From Mucilaginibacter glaciei (GTDB lineage Bacteria; Bacteroidota; Bacteroidia; Sphingobacteriales; Sphingobacteriaceae), in the NCBI RefSeq assembly GCF_014773245.1, contig NZ_JACWMX010000006.1, forward strand, positions 1-64,000: a stretch of DNA of 64,000 nucleotides, read 5' to 3'. The notes beneath the pieces were generated by a model. The model did no database searches, was not told where the DNA came from, and saw nothing but the letters and a program-made list of their open reading frames with translations. Position 1 is the first letter of the stretch; each line of letters opens with the position of its first letter. The translations under genes were made by a program, and so were the position numbers. Of this stretch, positions 17,509-26,358 are shown piece by piece.

Positions 17509-19278
17509 TCAACCCATTTTAATGATGGTAACACCCTTTGGTGCCTGCACATCAATCTTTACGCTCCCATTAGCCAGCCTGGTATTCTTTATGGTTACTG
17601 TACCCAGCGGTGTAGGGAAAGTCCCTTCTACATAGCTCAAATCGCCCAGGTGGGGCTCAATTTTGAGCACTTTGCAACCGGGGGCCATTACGTTAACACC
17701 TAAAACATATTGCGTTAACCAGGGTGTAGGGCCCGATGCCCAGCCATGACTTAAACTATGGCGGAAACCTTTATAACAAAACGCTCCATAATCGCCATGG
17801 ATATCCTTTTTACCGGCTGGCACCAATTCATCTATCCGCGATGCGTTGGACAGCCAGTCGATATTAAAATCTTCCCAAAAGGTAGTTGCTCCTAAGGAGA
17901 GCATCGGCCCCCAATAATTACGGATAGCATCAATAGATCCCTGGTAATCGCCGGCTTTTGCTTTGGCCAGCAACATATAATAGCCAAAAAATGTAGAGTA
18001 ATCATGCACGCCCCTGTCAGAAAGTACCGCGTTCGCCTTATCTGCAGGCATCAAACCCGACAGCGATAGAAGCGCAGCCGCCTGTTTTGACTTTGCCGGG
18101 TCGGGCACATTTTTTTTTAACCGGGCGACAGCCTCCTTACACCTTGCGGCGGTAACGGGGTCTTTTAATATCGTAGCCAAATCTGCACCCGCGGTTAGCG
18201 TCATGGCCAGCATACCTTGTAAACCCGCATGAATAGCTTTAGGATCTGTACTGGAGGGCCAGTCTAAAAACCGTTGCCCATCTTTCAGGTCTTCGCTGTT
18301 ATTGGCATCTATCTGTTTAACATATTGATTAAGCAGTGCCATCATATAGGTTTTCTGCTGCGTTAAATACTTCAGATCGCCGTTATGCATATACCAATCG
18401 TGCTGGATAAGCACCCACCACATCGAGTACGAGACCATTCCGTTCATATATTCTGGCAAGGGGGTTATATCCCGCGCCAGATCGAGGCTTTTAGTTACTA
18501 CATCGCTATTACCAAATACAGCTGCTATGGTCGATGTTTCGGGGTGCATATCTCCTACCCAAACCAGGCGGTCGCGTTTGATGCCGTCCCACAAGTAATC
18601 CTGCATATTCAGGTGTACCGTGTAGGCGCCTGTCATCCAGATCTTGTTCAGCAACGTATCGCTGCTTTTGAATGAGCCCAGATAAGGGATATCCCTAAAG
18701 ATAAAAATAGCCCGTGCTTCCTTTAACTTGAGTTCGGCGTTATCATCCAGCAAGTCGATCCTTACAAACCGAAAGCCGGTATTACCCACCTCCAGTTTAC
18801 CTAACCAGGGTAACGAGATCTCAAAATCGCGCATGGCGTGGTCGTTTGTGGCGCCTTTAATGGTATCGATATTACTCATGGCCTCACTTGCCGATTCCCC
18901 AAAACGGATACGCACCCTCACGGGTTTGCCCCCGCGCGATTGATCGGTTATCAACTGCAGCCCACCGTGCAGTTCCCGGCCAAAATCAAGCAAAATGCCC
19001 GCTTTATTCTGAGCGGTATTGCGCATCAGGCAGTAATCCCTTCCTGCAAGATCAGCCTGCCCTATCCCTGGTTTTAAAAGTTTGTCCGTATTGCGAATGT
19101 TGGCCTCATCCTTGGTTGTTTGCCAAAGTAACCTTACCGGCGACAGGTATCGCCGCACAGTAGGTTCTGTTTGCACATCTTTTGAATGTGTACCGGCAAA
19201 AACAGGTGGTAACTGGGCGTAGCTATCTGTTAAAAAGACAACAGCGAAAAGCAATAAGCAGATCTTTAATTTATCCAT
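17509..19278 (-). CDS. Secreted GH78-like alpha-L-rhamnosidase
   Basis: A 589-residue member of the alpha-L-rhamnosidase (alpha/alpha-six-hairpin) group. The signal peptide is about 1-21 (DSYAQ). The N-terminal half contains a beta-sandwich with ILLDFGRELHGGLQL. The catalytic helical domain shows YLWDGIKRDRLVWVGDMHPE, TTFWEDFNIDWLSNASRIDELVP and SLSHGWASGPTPWL, followed by a C-terminal beta domain. Biochemically characterised GH78 enzymes carry an RDE motif where this protein has RDR, so the usual general acid may be missing or placed elsewhere; the later FWED glutamate is retained. It is 5 bp after the GH106 gene, and the pair should release L-rhamnose for the pathway encoded upstream. Confidence 0.82.
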   Translation of the reverse strand: MDKLKICLLLFAVVFLTDSYAQLPPVFAGTHSKDVQTEPTVRRYLSPVRLLWQTTKDEANIRNTDKLLKPGIGQADLAGRDYCLMRNTAQNKAGILLDFGRELHGGLQLITDQSRGGKPVRVRIRFGESASEAMSNIDTIKGATNDHAMRDFEISLPWLGKLEVGNTGFRFVRIDLLDDNAELKLKEARAIFIFRDIPYLGSFKSSDTLLNKIWMTGAYTVHLNMQDYLWDGIKRDRLVWVGDMHPETSTIAAVFGNSDVVTKSLDLARDITPLPEYMNGMVSYSMWWVLIQHDWYMHNGDLKYLTQQKTYMMALLNQYVKQIDANNSEDLKDGQRFLDWPSSTDPKAIHAGLQGMLAMTLTAGADLATILKDPVTAARCKEAVARLKKNVPDPAKSKQAAALLSLSGLMPADKANAVLSDRGVHDYSTFFGYYMLLAKAKAGDYQGSIDAIRNYWGPMLSLGATTFWEDFNIDWLSNASRIDELVPAGKKDIHGDYGAFCYKGFRHSLSHGWASGPTPWLTQYVLGVNVMAPGCKVLKIEPHLGDLSYVEGTFPTPLGTVTIKNTRLANGSVKIDVQAPKGVTIIKMG

Positions 19279-19283
19279 GTATC

Positions 19284-22200
19284 TTAATATTTGATCACAT
19301 CAATTTTTACCGGCCCTAACAAACCAGATGATAGTAATCCATTTTTGGGGTCGGGACCGAAGATAACTGATGTAGGCCGTTTATTTGCCAGTATAAAACT
19401 ATCACCAACCAACCTGTTTACCCAGTTATTTACCACTTTAATTTCCAATTTATTCTTTCCCTGTTTTAATGCCTTTGTGATATCAACACGGTATGGTGGT
19501 GTCCACGCGCCGCCCATTTCCTCTCCATTAACAAAAACTTTAGCAATTGATTTAGCTACCCCTAAATCTATCATATAATTAGCGCCTTTCTCCACCCCGG
19601 CAACTTTAAATTCCGTACGATACCATGCCGTACCCGAGTAGTATTTGATGCTGTCGACGGTACTTTTTGACCAATCGGTTAACCTGTCAAACTTTACCGG
19701 TTTTGATGGCCCGCGCATCGTCTTATCAAAACCCACCATCCAGAGTTGGGTAATATTTATTGTTGCCGATGGCTGCGGATAATTGGTTTTCGCAACATCG
19801 ACCTGGCCGCCGGCCGGCTTTCTGAATATAACAAAGGCACTTTCTAACGGGGCCAATTGCATCGGGATAGTTGTTGTTGCTGATGTTTGCTTGTATGACG
19901 GTAAATCGCGCATAGTTCCTGAAATGGCATCCCATAATTCGGGCTTTTTGCCTGCTGTACGAAACTCCGCATCAATACTAACCGGCACGTTTTTTTGATT
20001 GGAAACAAAGTAAATTTCACCGTCCTGTAATTGACGATGAATAAATAAAATTGAATCGCTTTTGGTGATCTTCAGATCGGGGATTGCTTTTGCCATGTTG
20101 AGTGCCTCCTGCATTTCCATACCACTTATTACCAGCCCTTTTCCAAAGTGGTTAACCTTGATCGTTTTGCCGTCGATAGCGCCCCATAGCTCGGCCGCTA
20201 CACTTTGGACCAGCTTATCTGCCGACGAATAGTCCTGCAAACTGGGCGACCGCAAAGGCCGCGGGCCCAACACCACCGCACCCTGTTTTACCAGTTCTTT
20301 TATCTTCGCTAAAAGCTGCGGACGCATAGTTTCTAATTTCGGTAAAACTAATACGCTATAACTGATCCCGTTTGGTAACATTAGCTTACCATTTTTAACG
20401 GTTAGTTTGTCTCGTATAACTTCGCCATTAACATAATCGAACGAGTAACCTTGGGGCAAGGCAGGATCTGTTACGCCGGTCATTTTAGGTGCGTCCTCGC
20501 CAATAAAGTAGGCTACATCTGCAACGTACTGCCCTTGTTGTAGCATCATGTTACAGCGTTTTAAATATTGCAGCAACACATCCATATCATAAAACCAGGT
20601 ATTGAGCCGGTTAAACTCTACCCCGAACCATGCGGTTAAACCGGGAGCCGGAGTATCGGTGGGTTGCTGAATGTAAACATGCAGTAAAGAGTTATTGATA
20701 CCCTCGGTAAAGAAGCGGTCGCCACGCTTTTTAAACATGGCAGGGTAGCGGGAGAATGGGTTACCCGACGCAGTAAAAGATTCGGCCGACACCTTAATTT
20801 TCCCATAAATATGGGCAGATGACGATGCCGCGCGGTTCTCGATATCGCCAAGATCGCCCTCACTCCAAAATTCGCCCCCTATCTCGTCCGACTGCCCGCC
20901 ATACTGTAAAAATTCGCCGGGGAAGCCCCAGTGACCGTAATTTTCCAGCCAGGTGGTCAACCCATTTTGATGGCTTATCTCGCGGAGTCCACCAACATAT
21001 TTATAAGAAACATCATCAGCTATCAGCCGCCTCAAATCCCACAAAAAGCGGTCGCTCCTATCCTGGCTGCCAACAACTTTGCCCTGTATTACCGGCAGGT
21101 AAGGGACAGGGTCGTAACGATAAGCTTGTTTAAATTCGGCAATCAGTTTGTCCGTCCAGTTTTGGCCGCCTGTTTCATAGCTATCTTCTACTACCACCTT
21201 CCAGGTTTTACGATCTTCTGCCGGGACGCGTTTTAAAATCTGCCCTAAAAATGCATTAAAATGATCGGCTACATGCTCCTTACTCATTTTATCAACTTCT
21301 AAACCGCGGCCCTCAGGCGGTGCGGGAGCGTTAATCACGTTGGTTGGCGTCATGCCCGTGCGTTCTATCACCCAGTTGCCGGCCGGTACTTTCCAGTTGA
21401 GTGTACCATCTGCCGCCATGTATTTTGTTACGTCTATAACTTTAGCAGGGTCAATTGCATATTTCGATGCCTCATTGGGCTGCGGTGCCCATTGATAAGC
21501 TGTCCAGAACGGATGGGGTGTCGGCCACATTTTGGACAGTGTTTTCTCCATGTAGTTCTCCACCATCGGCACAGTTGATAATTTGATCTCGGTGATGCCC
21601 GAGTTGCCCGAAACTTTGGTAAACATTACCCTGAAATTTTTAGCGGTGGTGGCAGGTACCGATATAATTGCCGGGCCATAAGGTGTAAAGCCTGTATTCA
21701 ACTCTGGATTAGTGCGATCTATCGAAAAGCGCTTAACCGTTACATAAACCGCCCCTGTTTTAGCTTGTAACTCCCCTTCTAAATAAACCGGCCTTTTTTT
21801 AGTGCTAATGCTTACACTGCTAACCGTGTATGCGGCAGTTGTGTTGATAGCTACCGAAAACGTTTGCCCCGCCTTTAAACGGACGCCTGTTTGTTCGCTA
21901 CCGTCAAACAAATTAGCTAATGAATCAACCGCCGGAACGGAATTGAACCTGGGTTTAAGGGAGCTGATATCACCCTCATAATCATTCGCGACCGGGTAGG
22001 CAATCACTTTCACATCCTGAAAATTTATTTGTGGCTTTACCAAGAGCTTATTAAATAACACGGGACCTTTTACGATTAACTGCGACGAAGTTAAATATCG
22101 CATGGCCTGCTTTGGTTTTACCCAGGGCCCGCCCGATTGGCTCCAGCCGGGGCTGTTAAAGATCCCTATCTGGATATTTAGCCGGGTAGCTGTTTTTAAC

Positions 22201-22529
22201 GCGGTGTGTAAAATATCCCACCACTCGTCAGAAAATATCTTTACTTTACCATACGGCACTTCATCCAAACCAATATTACCTATAAAAGCGCGGTTAATCC
22301 CTACATTTTTCATCGCCTCCAGGTCTTTAATTACCCCATCTTTAGAGATATTTCCCGAGATCCAATACCAGTATACGCTTGTTTGTACAGAATCGGGGAT
22401 AGTTATAAACCCGGTTTCGATGGCTTTAAAACTGTTTGAATGATAAGGTACAGCAGGGCTTTGCGCACTTGATCTGGTAAAGATCAAACAAAGGGCAACT
22501 AAACAATAGAAAGTATACTTTAACGACAT
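19284..22529 (-). CDS. Secreted GH106 alpha-L-rhamnosidase
   Basis: A 1081-residue glycosidase of family GH106, known for alpha-L-rhamnosidase activity on pectic rhamnogalacturonan and plant glycosides. The signal peptide is about 1-22 (TRSSAQ). Recognisable blocks are SVYWYWISGNISKDGVIKDL, IGIFNSPGWSQSGGPWVKP, VVEDSYETGGQNWTDKLI, LTTWLENYGHWGFPGEFLQYGG and KVSAESFTASGNPF. The C-terminal 130 residues form a GH2-like galactose-binding beta-sandwich (WYRTEF..., KVFVNGEEMGGAWTPPYRVDIT). It lies 21 bp downstream of the GntR-type regulator and forms an operon with the GH78-like gene. The substrate is inferred from family and from the rhamnose catabolic genes beside it. Confidence 0.9.
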   Translation of the reverse strand: MSLKYTFYCLVALCLIFTRSSAQSPAVPYHSNSFKAIETGFITIPDSVQTSVYWYWISGNISKDGVIKDLEAMKNVGINRAFIGNIGLDEVPYGKVKIFSDEWWDILHTALKTATRLNIQIGIFNSPGWSQSGGPWVKPKQAMRYLTSSQLIVKGPVLFNKLLVKPQINFQDVKVIAYPVANDYEGDISSLKPRFNSVPAVDSLANLFDGSEQTGVRLKAGQTFSVAINTTAAYTVSSVSISTKKRPVYLEGELQAKTGAVYVTVKRFSIDRTNPELNTGFTPYGPAIISVPATTAKNFRVMFTKVSGNSGITEIKLSTVPMVENYMEKTLSKMWPTPHPFWTAYQWAPQPNEASKYAIDPAKVIDVTKYMAADGTLNWKVPAGNWVIERTGMTPTNVINAPAPPEGRGLEVDKMSKEHVADHFNAFLGQILKRVPAEDRKTWKVVVEDSYETGGQNWTDKLIAEFKQAYRYDPVPYLPVIQGKVVGSQDRSDRFLWDLRRLIADDVSYKYVGGLREISHQNGLTTWLENYGHWGFPGEFLQYGGQSDEIGGEFWSEGDLGDIENRAASSSAHIYGKIKVSAESFTASGNPFSRYPAMFKKRGDRFFTEGINNSLLHVYIQQPTDTPAPGLTAWFGVEFNRLNTWFYDMDVLLQYLKRCNMMLQQGQYVADVAYFIGEDAPKMTGVTDPALPQGYSFDYVNGEVIRDKLTVKNGKLMLPNGISYSVLVLPKLETMRPQLLAKIKELVKQGAVVLGPRPLRSPSLQDYSSADKLVQSVAAELWGAIDGKTIKVNHFGKGLVISGMEMQEALNMAKAIPDLKITKSDSILFIHRQLQDGEIYFVSNQKNVPVSIDAEFRTAGKKPELWDAISGTMRDLPSYKQTSATTTIPMQLAPLESAFVIFRKPAGGQVDVAKTNYPQPSATINITQLWMVGFDKTMRGPSKPVKFDRLTDWSKSTVDSIKYYSGTAWYRTEFKVAGVEKGANYMIDLGVAKSIAKVFVNGEEMGGAWTPPYRVDITKALKQGKNKLEIKVVNNWVNRLVGDSFILANKRPTSVIFGPDPKNGLLSSGLLGPVKIDVIKY

Positions 22530-22550
22530 AAGTAATCTGATTTCAGCTTT

Positions 22551-23582
22551 TTATAAAGAAGCCCTGCGGATGTAGGAAAACGGAACTTCAACTTTTCTTT
22601 TGGTATCGTCTAAGATCATTTCGGCAGCCACAGCACCCATATATTTAAAATCGGTCGATATCGTGGTAATACCATTCAGCAACACTTTCTTCAGCGGTGT
22701 TTCATTGTACGATATCACACCAACATCCTTCCCGGCCTTAAACTTATACTCCAGTATACGCTCTAATAAAGTTACCAGATCATCTTCCATCAAGTTAATA
22801 AAAACGTCGCCTTTATTGATAGGCTCGTTACCGATATCGTTGACTATCTCGTGATTGAAAGCATACTGCTGGCAAAAACTTTTAAAGCCGCTCACAATCT
22901 CTGCAGGGAAATAGGTCTGCTCCGGGAATATCAATTTTAACGTTTGATATTTACTTAACTGCACGCGTGCCTGGTAAAGCGCACTATAAATATCCTTTTC
23001 AAAGTTCTCATACACAACGCTGTAATCCCCGGTTATGCCGGGTATATTTTTATCTACAACGATCAGTTTATCTTTAGGAATTGCGTTGATCACTTCATTT
23101 GCGTTTTCGCCGCCCTCTATAAAATGCGGGATAATGACATAATGCGAGTAGTCGTCTTTTTTTGATTGTAGCAGGTTTTTAAACAGGTTGAAATCATTAT
23201 TATAGATGTAAAAATCTATCGCCACATCGTCTCCCAGCGCCGCTACCATAGCATCGTAAATGATCTTTTTATGTGCGCTTAGTTTATTGAAAAGCAGAAA
23301 AACCTTCAATTTTTGCCTGAAATCGAGGTTGGAAATGCAATAGCCTTTACCGGGAAATGAATTGACCACACCTATCTTCTTTAAATGGCGATAGCTTTTC
23401 TGGATAGTATCCCTCGAAATGTCAAACTGATAACTTAGCTCATTGATAGACGGCAGCAGGTAGTCTTTTTTAACCGCCCCCGAATGCAGTGCCGCAATAA
23501 CCGAATTGGCTAACTGTAAATATTTTGGCGTGGCCGAGTATTCGTCAATTTTTATGAAATCAAAAAAGGTTAGTTGCTTCAT
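22551..23582 (-). CDS. GntR-family regulator with sugar-binding-like effector domain
   Basis: A 343-residue transcription factor. The N-terminal winged helix (about 10-85) has the GntR pattern PKYLQLANSVIAALHSGAVKKDYLLPSINELSYQFDISRDTIQKSYRHLKKIGVVNSFPGKGYCI. The remainder resembles a LacI/periplasmic-binding-protein effector domain (FLLFNKLSAHKKIIYDAM, VGVISYNETPLKKVLLNGITTISTDFKYMGAVAAEMILD). It sits inside the rhamnose locus, 66 bp after lutC and 21 bp before GH106, so it is the probable rhamnose-responsive regulator. The inducer is inferred from context only. The repeated 23-bp site found before rhaT and the aldolase gene is a candidate binding site. Confidence 0.88.
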   Translation of the reverse strand: MKQLTFFDFIKIDEYSATPKYLQLANSVIAALHSGAVKKDYLLPSINELSYQFDISRDTIQKSYRHLKKIGVVNSFPGKGYCISNLDFRQKLKVFLLFNKLSAHKKIIYDAMVAALGDDVAIDFYIYNNDFNLFKNLLQSKKDDYSHYVIIPHFIEGGENANEVINAIPKDKLIVVDKNIPGITGDYSVVYENFEKDIYSALYQARVQLSKYQTLKLIFPEQTYFPAEIVSGFKSFCQQYAFNHEIVNDIGNEPINKGDVFINLMEDDLVTLLERILEYKFKAGKDVGVISYNETPLKKVLLNGITTISTDFKYMGAVAAEMILDDTKRKVEVPFSYIRRASL

Positions 23583-23648
23583 TAAATAAAGTTAGCTAAT
23601 AACGGTTAAGTGCCTGCAAGTAACTCTTTCCGTATAAAAAAGACATTT

Positions 23649-24242
23649 TTAACTATTTTTCAATACAAATACGGTCATACTTCGGGGGCCATGGGCACCA
23701 ATTACCAGCGACTGCTCGATATCCGCAGTTTTTGAAGGGCCCGCAATAAATGTCCCGAAATTATAGGTAGTGTTGGCGATCCTGTCGTATGCCTGGTGCA
23801 TGGTTGGCACAATAGCATCTTCATGGATGATCACCGCCAGGTGCTGGGCTATAAAAGGTACTACCCGATGCTGCATTTCCTCTTCTGTGATCCATACAGC
23901 GCCGTTTTCGGCAACGCCAAAGCGCGCGGCTATTATAGCAACTTCTACATCATGCAGATCATGGATCTGCGAAAGACTTTCTAAATTATCCCTGGTCAGT
24001 TTTTTAAGCTCTTCCAGTTGTGTTACTATCCTTACGCCGCTGCCATATTGCGCCAGTATGATCTTGATGATGGCAGCATAGTTTGCGACATGAAAAATTT
24101 TGCCACCTACCGCGGTTAGCACTTCTGCAAATTGAGCAAGTGAGCCGAAGGCCTGGCCGTCAAAACCACTAAGGTCGGGCAGAGCGGTTAAATCGGGCTG
24201 GTTCGCTTGTACTGCGGCTAAGATCTTTTCCCTGCTGGTCAT
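23649..24242 (-). CDS. lutC: LutC/LldG-like LUD-domain lactate utilization protein
   Basis: A 197-residue LUD-domain protein matching LutC/YkgG, the third subunit of the non-flavin L-lactate oxidation system that converts lactate to pyruvate. Family features: N-terminal MTSREKILAAVQAN, the core VAIIAARFGVAENGAVWITEEEMQHRVVPFIAQHLAVII, and a C-terminal TFIAGPSKTADIEQSLVIGAHGPRSMTVFVL. It lies 3 bp after lutB. Its place in the rhamnose operon fits the need to dispose of L-lactate formed from lactaldehyde. The symbol is assigned by homology. Confidence 0.88.
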   Translation of the reverse strand: MTSREKILAAVQANQPDLTALPDLSGFDGQAFGSLAQFAEVLTAVGGKIFHVANYAAIIKIILAQYGSGVRIVTQLEELKKLTRDNLESLSQIHDLHDVEVAIIAARFGVAENGAVWITEEEMQHRVVPFIAQHLAVIIHEDAIVPTMHQAYDRIANTTYNFGTFIAGPSKTADIEQSLVIGAHGPRSMTVFVLKNS

Positions 24243-24245
24243 GTA

Positions 24246-25622
24246 TTAATCTCTGTTTTGTTTATACCACTCACCGAATGATTGTTTTGGCGCGGCCGGC
24301 ATATCCCGCTGTTTAAACCAGGGGTTAAGGCTGTTGCTTACTGCAAATGGTGCATATTTTATGGTGAACCGCCCTGCCTTACCGGCCAATTTATACAAGG
24401 TTGGCGAGGATAATGTACCGGCCATAACCTGCATAGCGGCCTTTTTTGCTGCGGGAACATAACCTTCTTTCACCAATACCTGCCGCCATTTATACAACTG
24501 CTCGTGAATATCTATCTTGACCGGGCAAACGTTTGAGCAGGAGCCGCAAAGAGTTGAGGCAAAGGGCAGGTCGGCGTATTGCTTCATATCCAGGTTGGGT
24601 GCCAGGATGGAGCCAATAGGACCAGCGATAGCCGTATGGTAACTATGCCCACCGCTACGGCGATAAACCGGGCAGGTATTCATACAGGCGGCACAGCGGA
24701 TGCACTTTAACGAATTCCTAAAATCTTGCCGGCCTAACTGTACTGTACGCCCGTTGTCTACCAATATGATATGCATCTTTTTGCCTGCGCGGGGCTTTTT
24801 GAAATGGCTGCTGTAGGTGGTAATGGGCTGCCCGGTTGCGCTGCGGGTAAGCAGGCGAAGAAATACCCCAAGGTGCTTCCGTTCCGGTATCAACTTTTCT
24901 ATGCCCATGCTGGCAATATGAACATCGGCCAGGTGAGCGCCCATATCGGCGTTGCCTTCATTGGTACAAACTACAAACTCGCCGGTTTCTGCCACGGCAA
25001 AGTTTACGCCTGTAAGGGCAACTTTACGGGTCAGGAAAATCTCGCGCAGATGCTGCCGTGCCGCCTCCGTTAAAAACTGCGGATCGGAAATACCCGCGTC
25101 GATCCCTAAGTGTTTGTGGAATATCTCGCCAATCTCTTCCTTCTTTTTGTGGATACAGGGCAGCACGATATGGCTTGGCGGTTCTTCTGCCAATTGTACG
25201 ATGCGTTCGCCCAGGTCGGAGTCTATTACCTCGATACCGTGTTTAGCCAGATATTCGTTGAGGCCGCATTCCTCGGTAAGCATCGACTTACTTTTAACCA
25301 TCCGCACTACATTCGCTTCATTGATCAGCCGGTGAACTATAGCGTTATGCTCTGCAGCGTCTGCCGCCCAATGCACCTCGATGCCGTTGGCTACCGCATT
25401 CTTTTCAAACTGCAGCAGGTAGTTGTTCAAATTAGACAGTACGTTATTTTTGATCTGCGAGGCAGCCTCCCGCAGGCTTTCCCACTCGGGTATCTTATGA
25501 GCTGCCTTGTCGCGCTTTTCGCGAATGAACCAAAGTGTCTCATCATGCCAGTTCACCCTATCCTCATCGCGGTTAAAGTCGTCTGCAAGTTCTGCGTGGT
25601 CTTTTCCTGCTTGCTTTATCAT
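24246..25622 (-). CDS. lutB: LutB/LldF-like iron-sulfur lactate utilization protein
   Basis: A 458-residue LUD-domain iron-sulfur protein. The N-terminal LUD domain (about 40-300) includes LTEECGLNEYLAKHGIEVIDSDLGE and GVNFAVAETGEFVVCTNEGNADM. Two 4Fe-4S ferredoxin-type clusters follow, CIRCAACMNTCPVYRRSGGH (about 310-330) and CGSCSNVCPVKIDIHEQ (about 360-378). A C-terminal helical DUF3390-like tail completes the usual LutB layout. The coding region starts one base after the lutA stop, so tight coupling is expected. It should form the electron-transfer core of the lactate oxidation complex. Confidence 0.92.
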   Translation of the reverse strand: MIKQAGKDHAELADDFNRDEDRVNWHDETLWFIREKRDKAAHKIPEWESLREAASQIKNNVLSNLNNYLLQFEKNAVANGIEVHWAADAAEHNAIVHRLINEANVVRMVKSKSMLTEECGLNEYLAKHGIEVIDSDLGERIVQLAEEPPSHIVLPCIHKKKEEIGEIFHKHLGIDAGISDPQFLTEAARQHLREIFLTRKVALTGVNFAVAETGEFVVCTNEGNADMGAHLADVHIASMGIEKLIPERKHLGVFLRLLTRSATGQPITTYSSHFKKPRAGKKMHIILVDNGRTVQLGRQDFRNSLKCIRCAACMNTCPVYRRSGGHSYHTAIAGPIGSILAPNLDMKQYADLPFASTLCGSCSNVCPVKIDIHEQLYKWRQVLVKEGYVPAAKKAAMQVMAGTLSSPTLYKLAGKAGRFTIKYAPFAVSNSLNPWFKQRDMPAAPKQSFGEWYKQNRD

Positions 25623-25623
25623 A

Positions 25624-26358
25624 TCAACCTGCGTTTAAAATTTCGGCAATGTGAATTACTTTTACTTTACTGCCCTGCCGTTTCAAAATCCCTTCCATGT
25701 GCATCAGGCATGACATATCCACTCCCGTGATATATTCTGCACCATGATCTAAATGATCGGCAACACGGTCTTTTCCCATTTTAGCGGATATCGCCTCTTC
25801 CGTTACACAAAATGTACCGCCAAAGCCACAACACTCATCTTTCCGGCCTAAATTGATCAGATCGATACCGTTAACTAACTTCAGCAAACTCTCGGGTTTC
25901 GAATAGGCAGGTTCTACCAGTTCTGTCATCGAACTGATATGCAAACCGCGCTGCCCGTGGCAGCTTTGATGTATCCCAACCCGGTGCGGAAAGTTTGCCT
26001 GCAGAGTTTTCACTTTCAATATGTCTGTTAAAAATGAGGTAAGCTCATAAATCTTACCGCTGATCGCCTTTGCCGTTTCCGGGCTGTTATCATCGTGCAA
26101 ATGATCACGGATGTGCAGTACGCAACTCCCGGATGGAGCAACAATGTAATCGAAATCTTTAAAATTCTCTATAAATAACGAATTACAACCACTTGTTAAA
26201 TGCTCAAACCCCGAATTAGCCATAGGCTGACCGCAACAGGTTTGCCGGGTTGGATAAACTACCGTTACACCCAATTTTTCGAGCAGTTGTAAGCTGGCAA
26301 TAGCCGCCCCCGGGTAAAACTGATCAACGTAACAAGGTATAAAAAGTCCTACTGTCAT
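25624..26358 (-). CDS. lutA: LutA/LldE-like CCG-domain (Fe-S) oxidoreductase
   Basis: A 244-residue protein of the LutA/LldE family with two cysteine-rich CCG domains: TRQTCCGQPMANSGF (about 40-53) and DECCGFGGTFCV (about 176-187), plus HQSCHGQRGL. These cysteines ligate iron-sulfur clusters in heterodisulfide reductase-like proteins. It overlaps the end of the kinase gene by 4 bp (ATGA-type overlap) and is followed after one base by lutB, giving lutA-lutB-lutC in the usual order. Confidence 0.92.
   Translation of the reverse strand: MTVGLFIPCYVDQFYPGAAIASLQLLEKLGVTVVYPTRQTCCGQPMANSGFEHLTSGCNSLFIENFKDFDYIVAPSGSCVLHIRDHLHDDNSPETAKAISGKIYELTSFLTDILKVKTLQANFPHRVGIHQSCHGQRGLHISSMTELVEPAYSKPESLLKLVNGIDLINLGRKDECCGFGGTFCVTEEAISAKMGKDRVADHLDHGAEYITGVDMSCLMHMEGILKRQGSKVKVIHIAEILNAG

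Noticed and set aside
25110-25730. 206-codon open frame on the plus strand across lutB and lutA
   Set aside because: It lies antisense to two well-supported iron-sulfur protein genes and shows no family motif; it reflects codon bias of the real genes.
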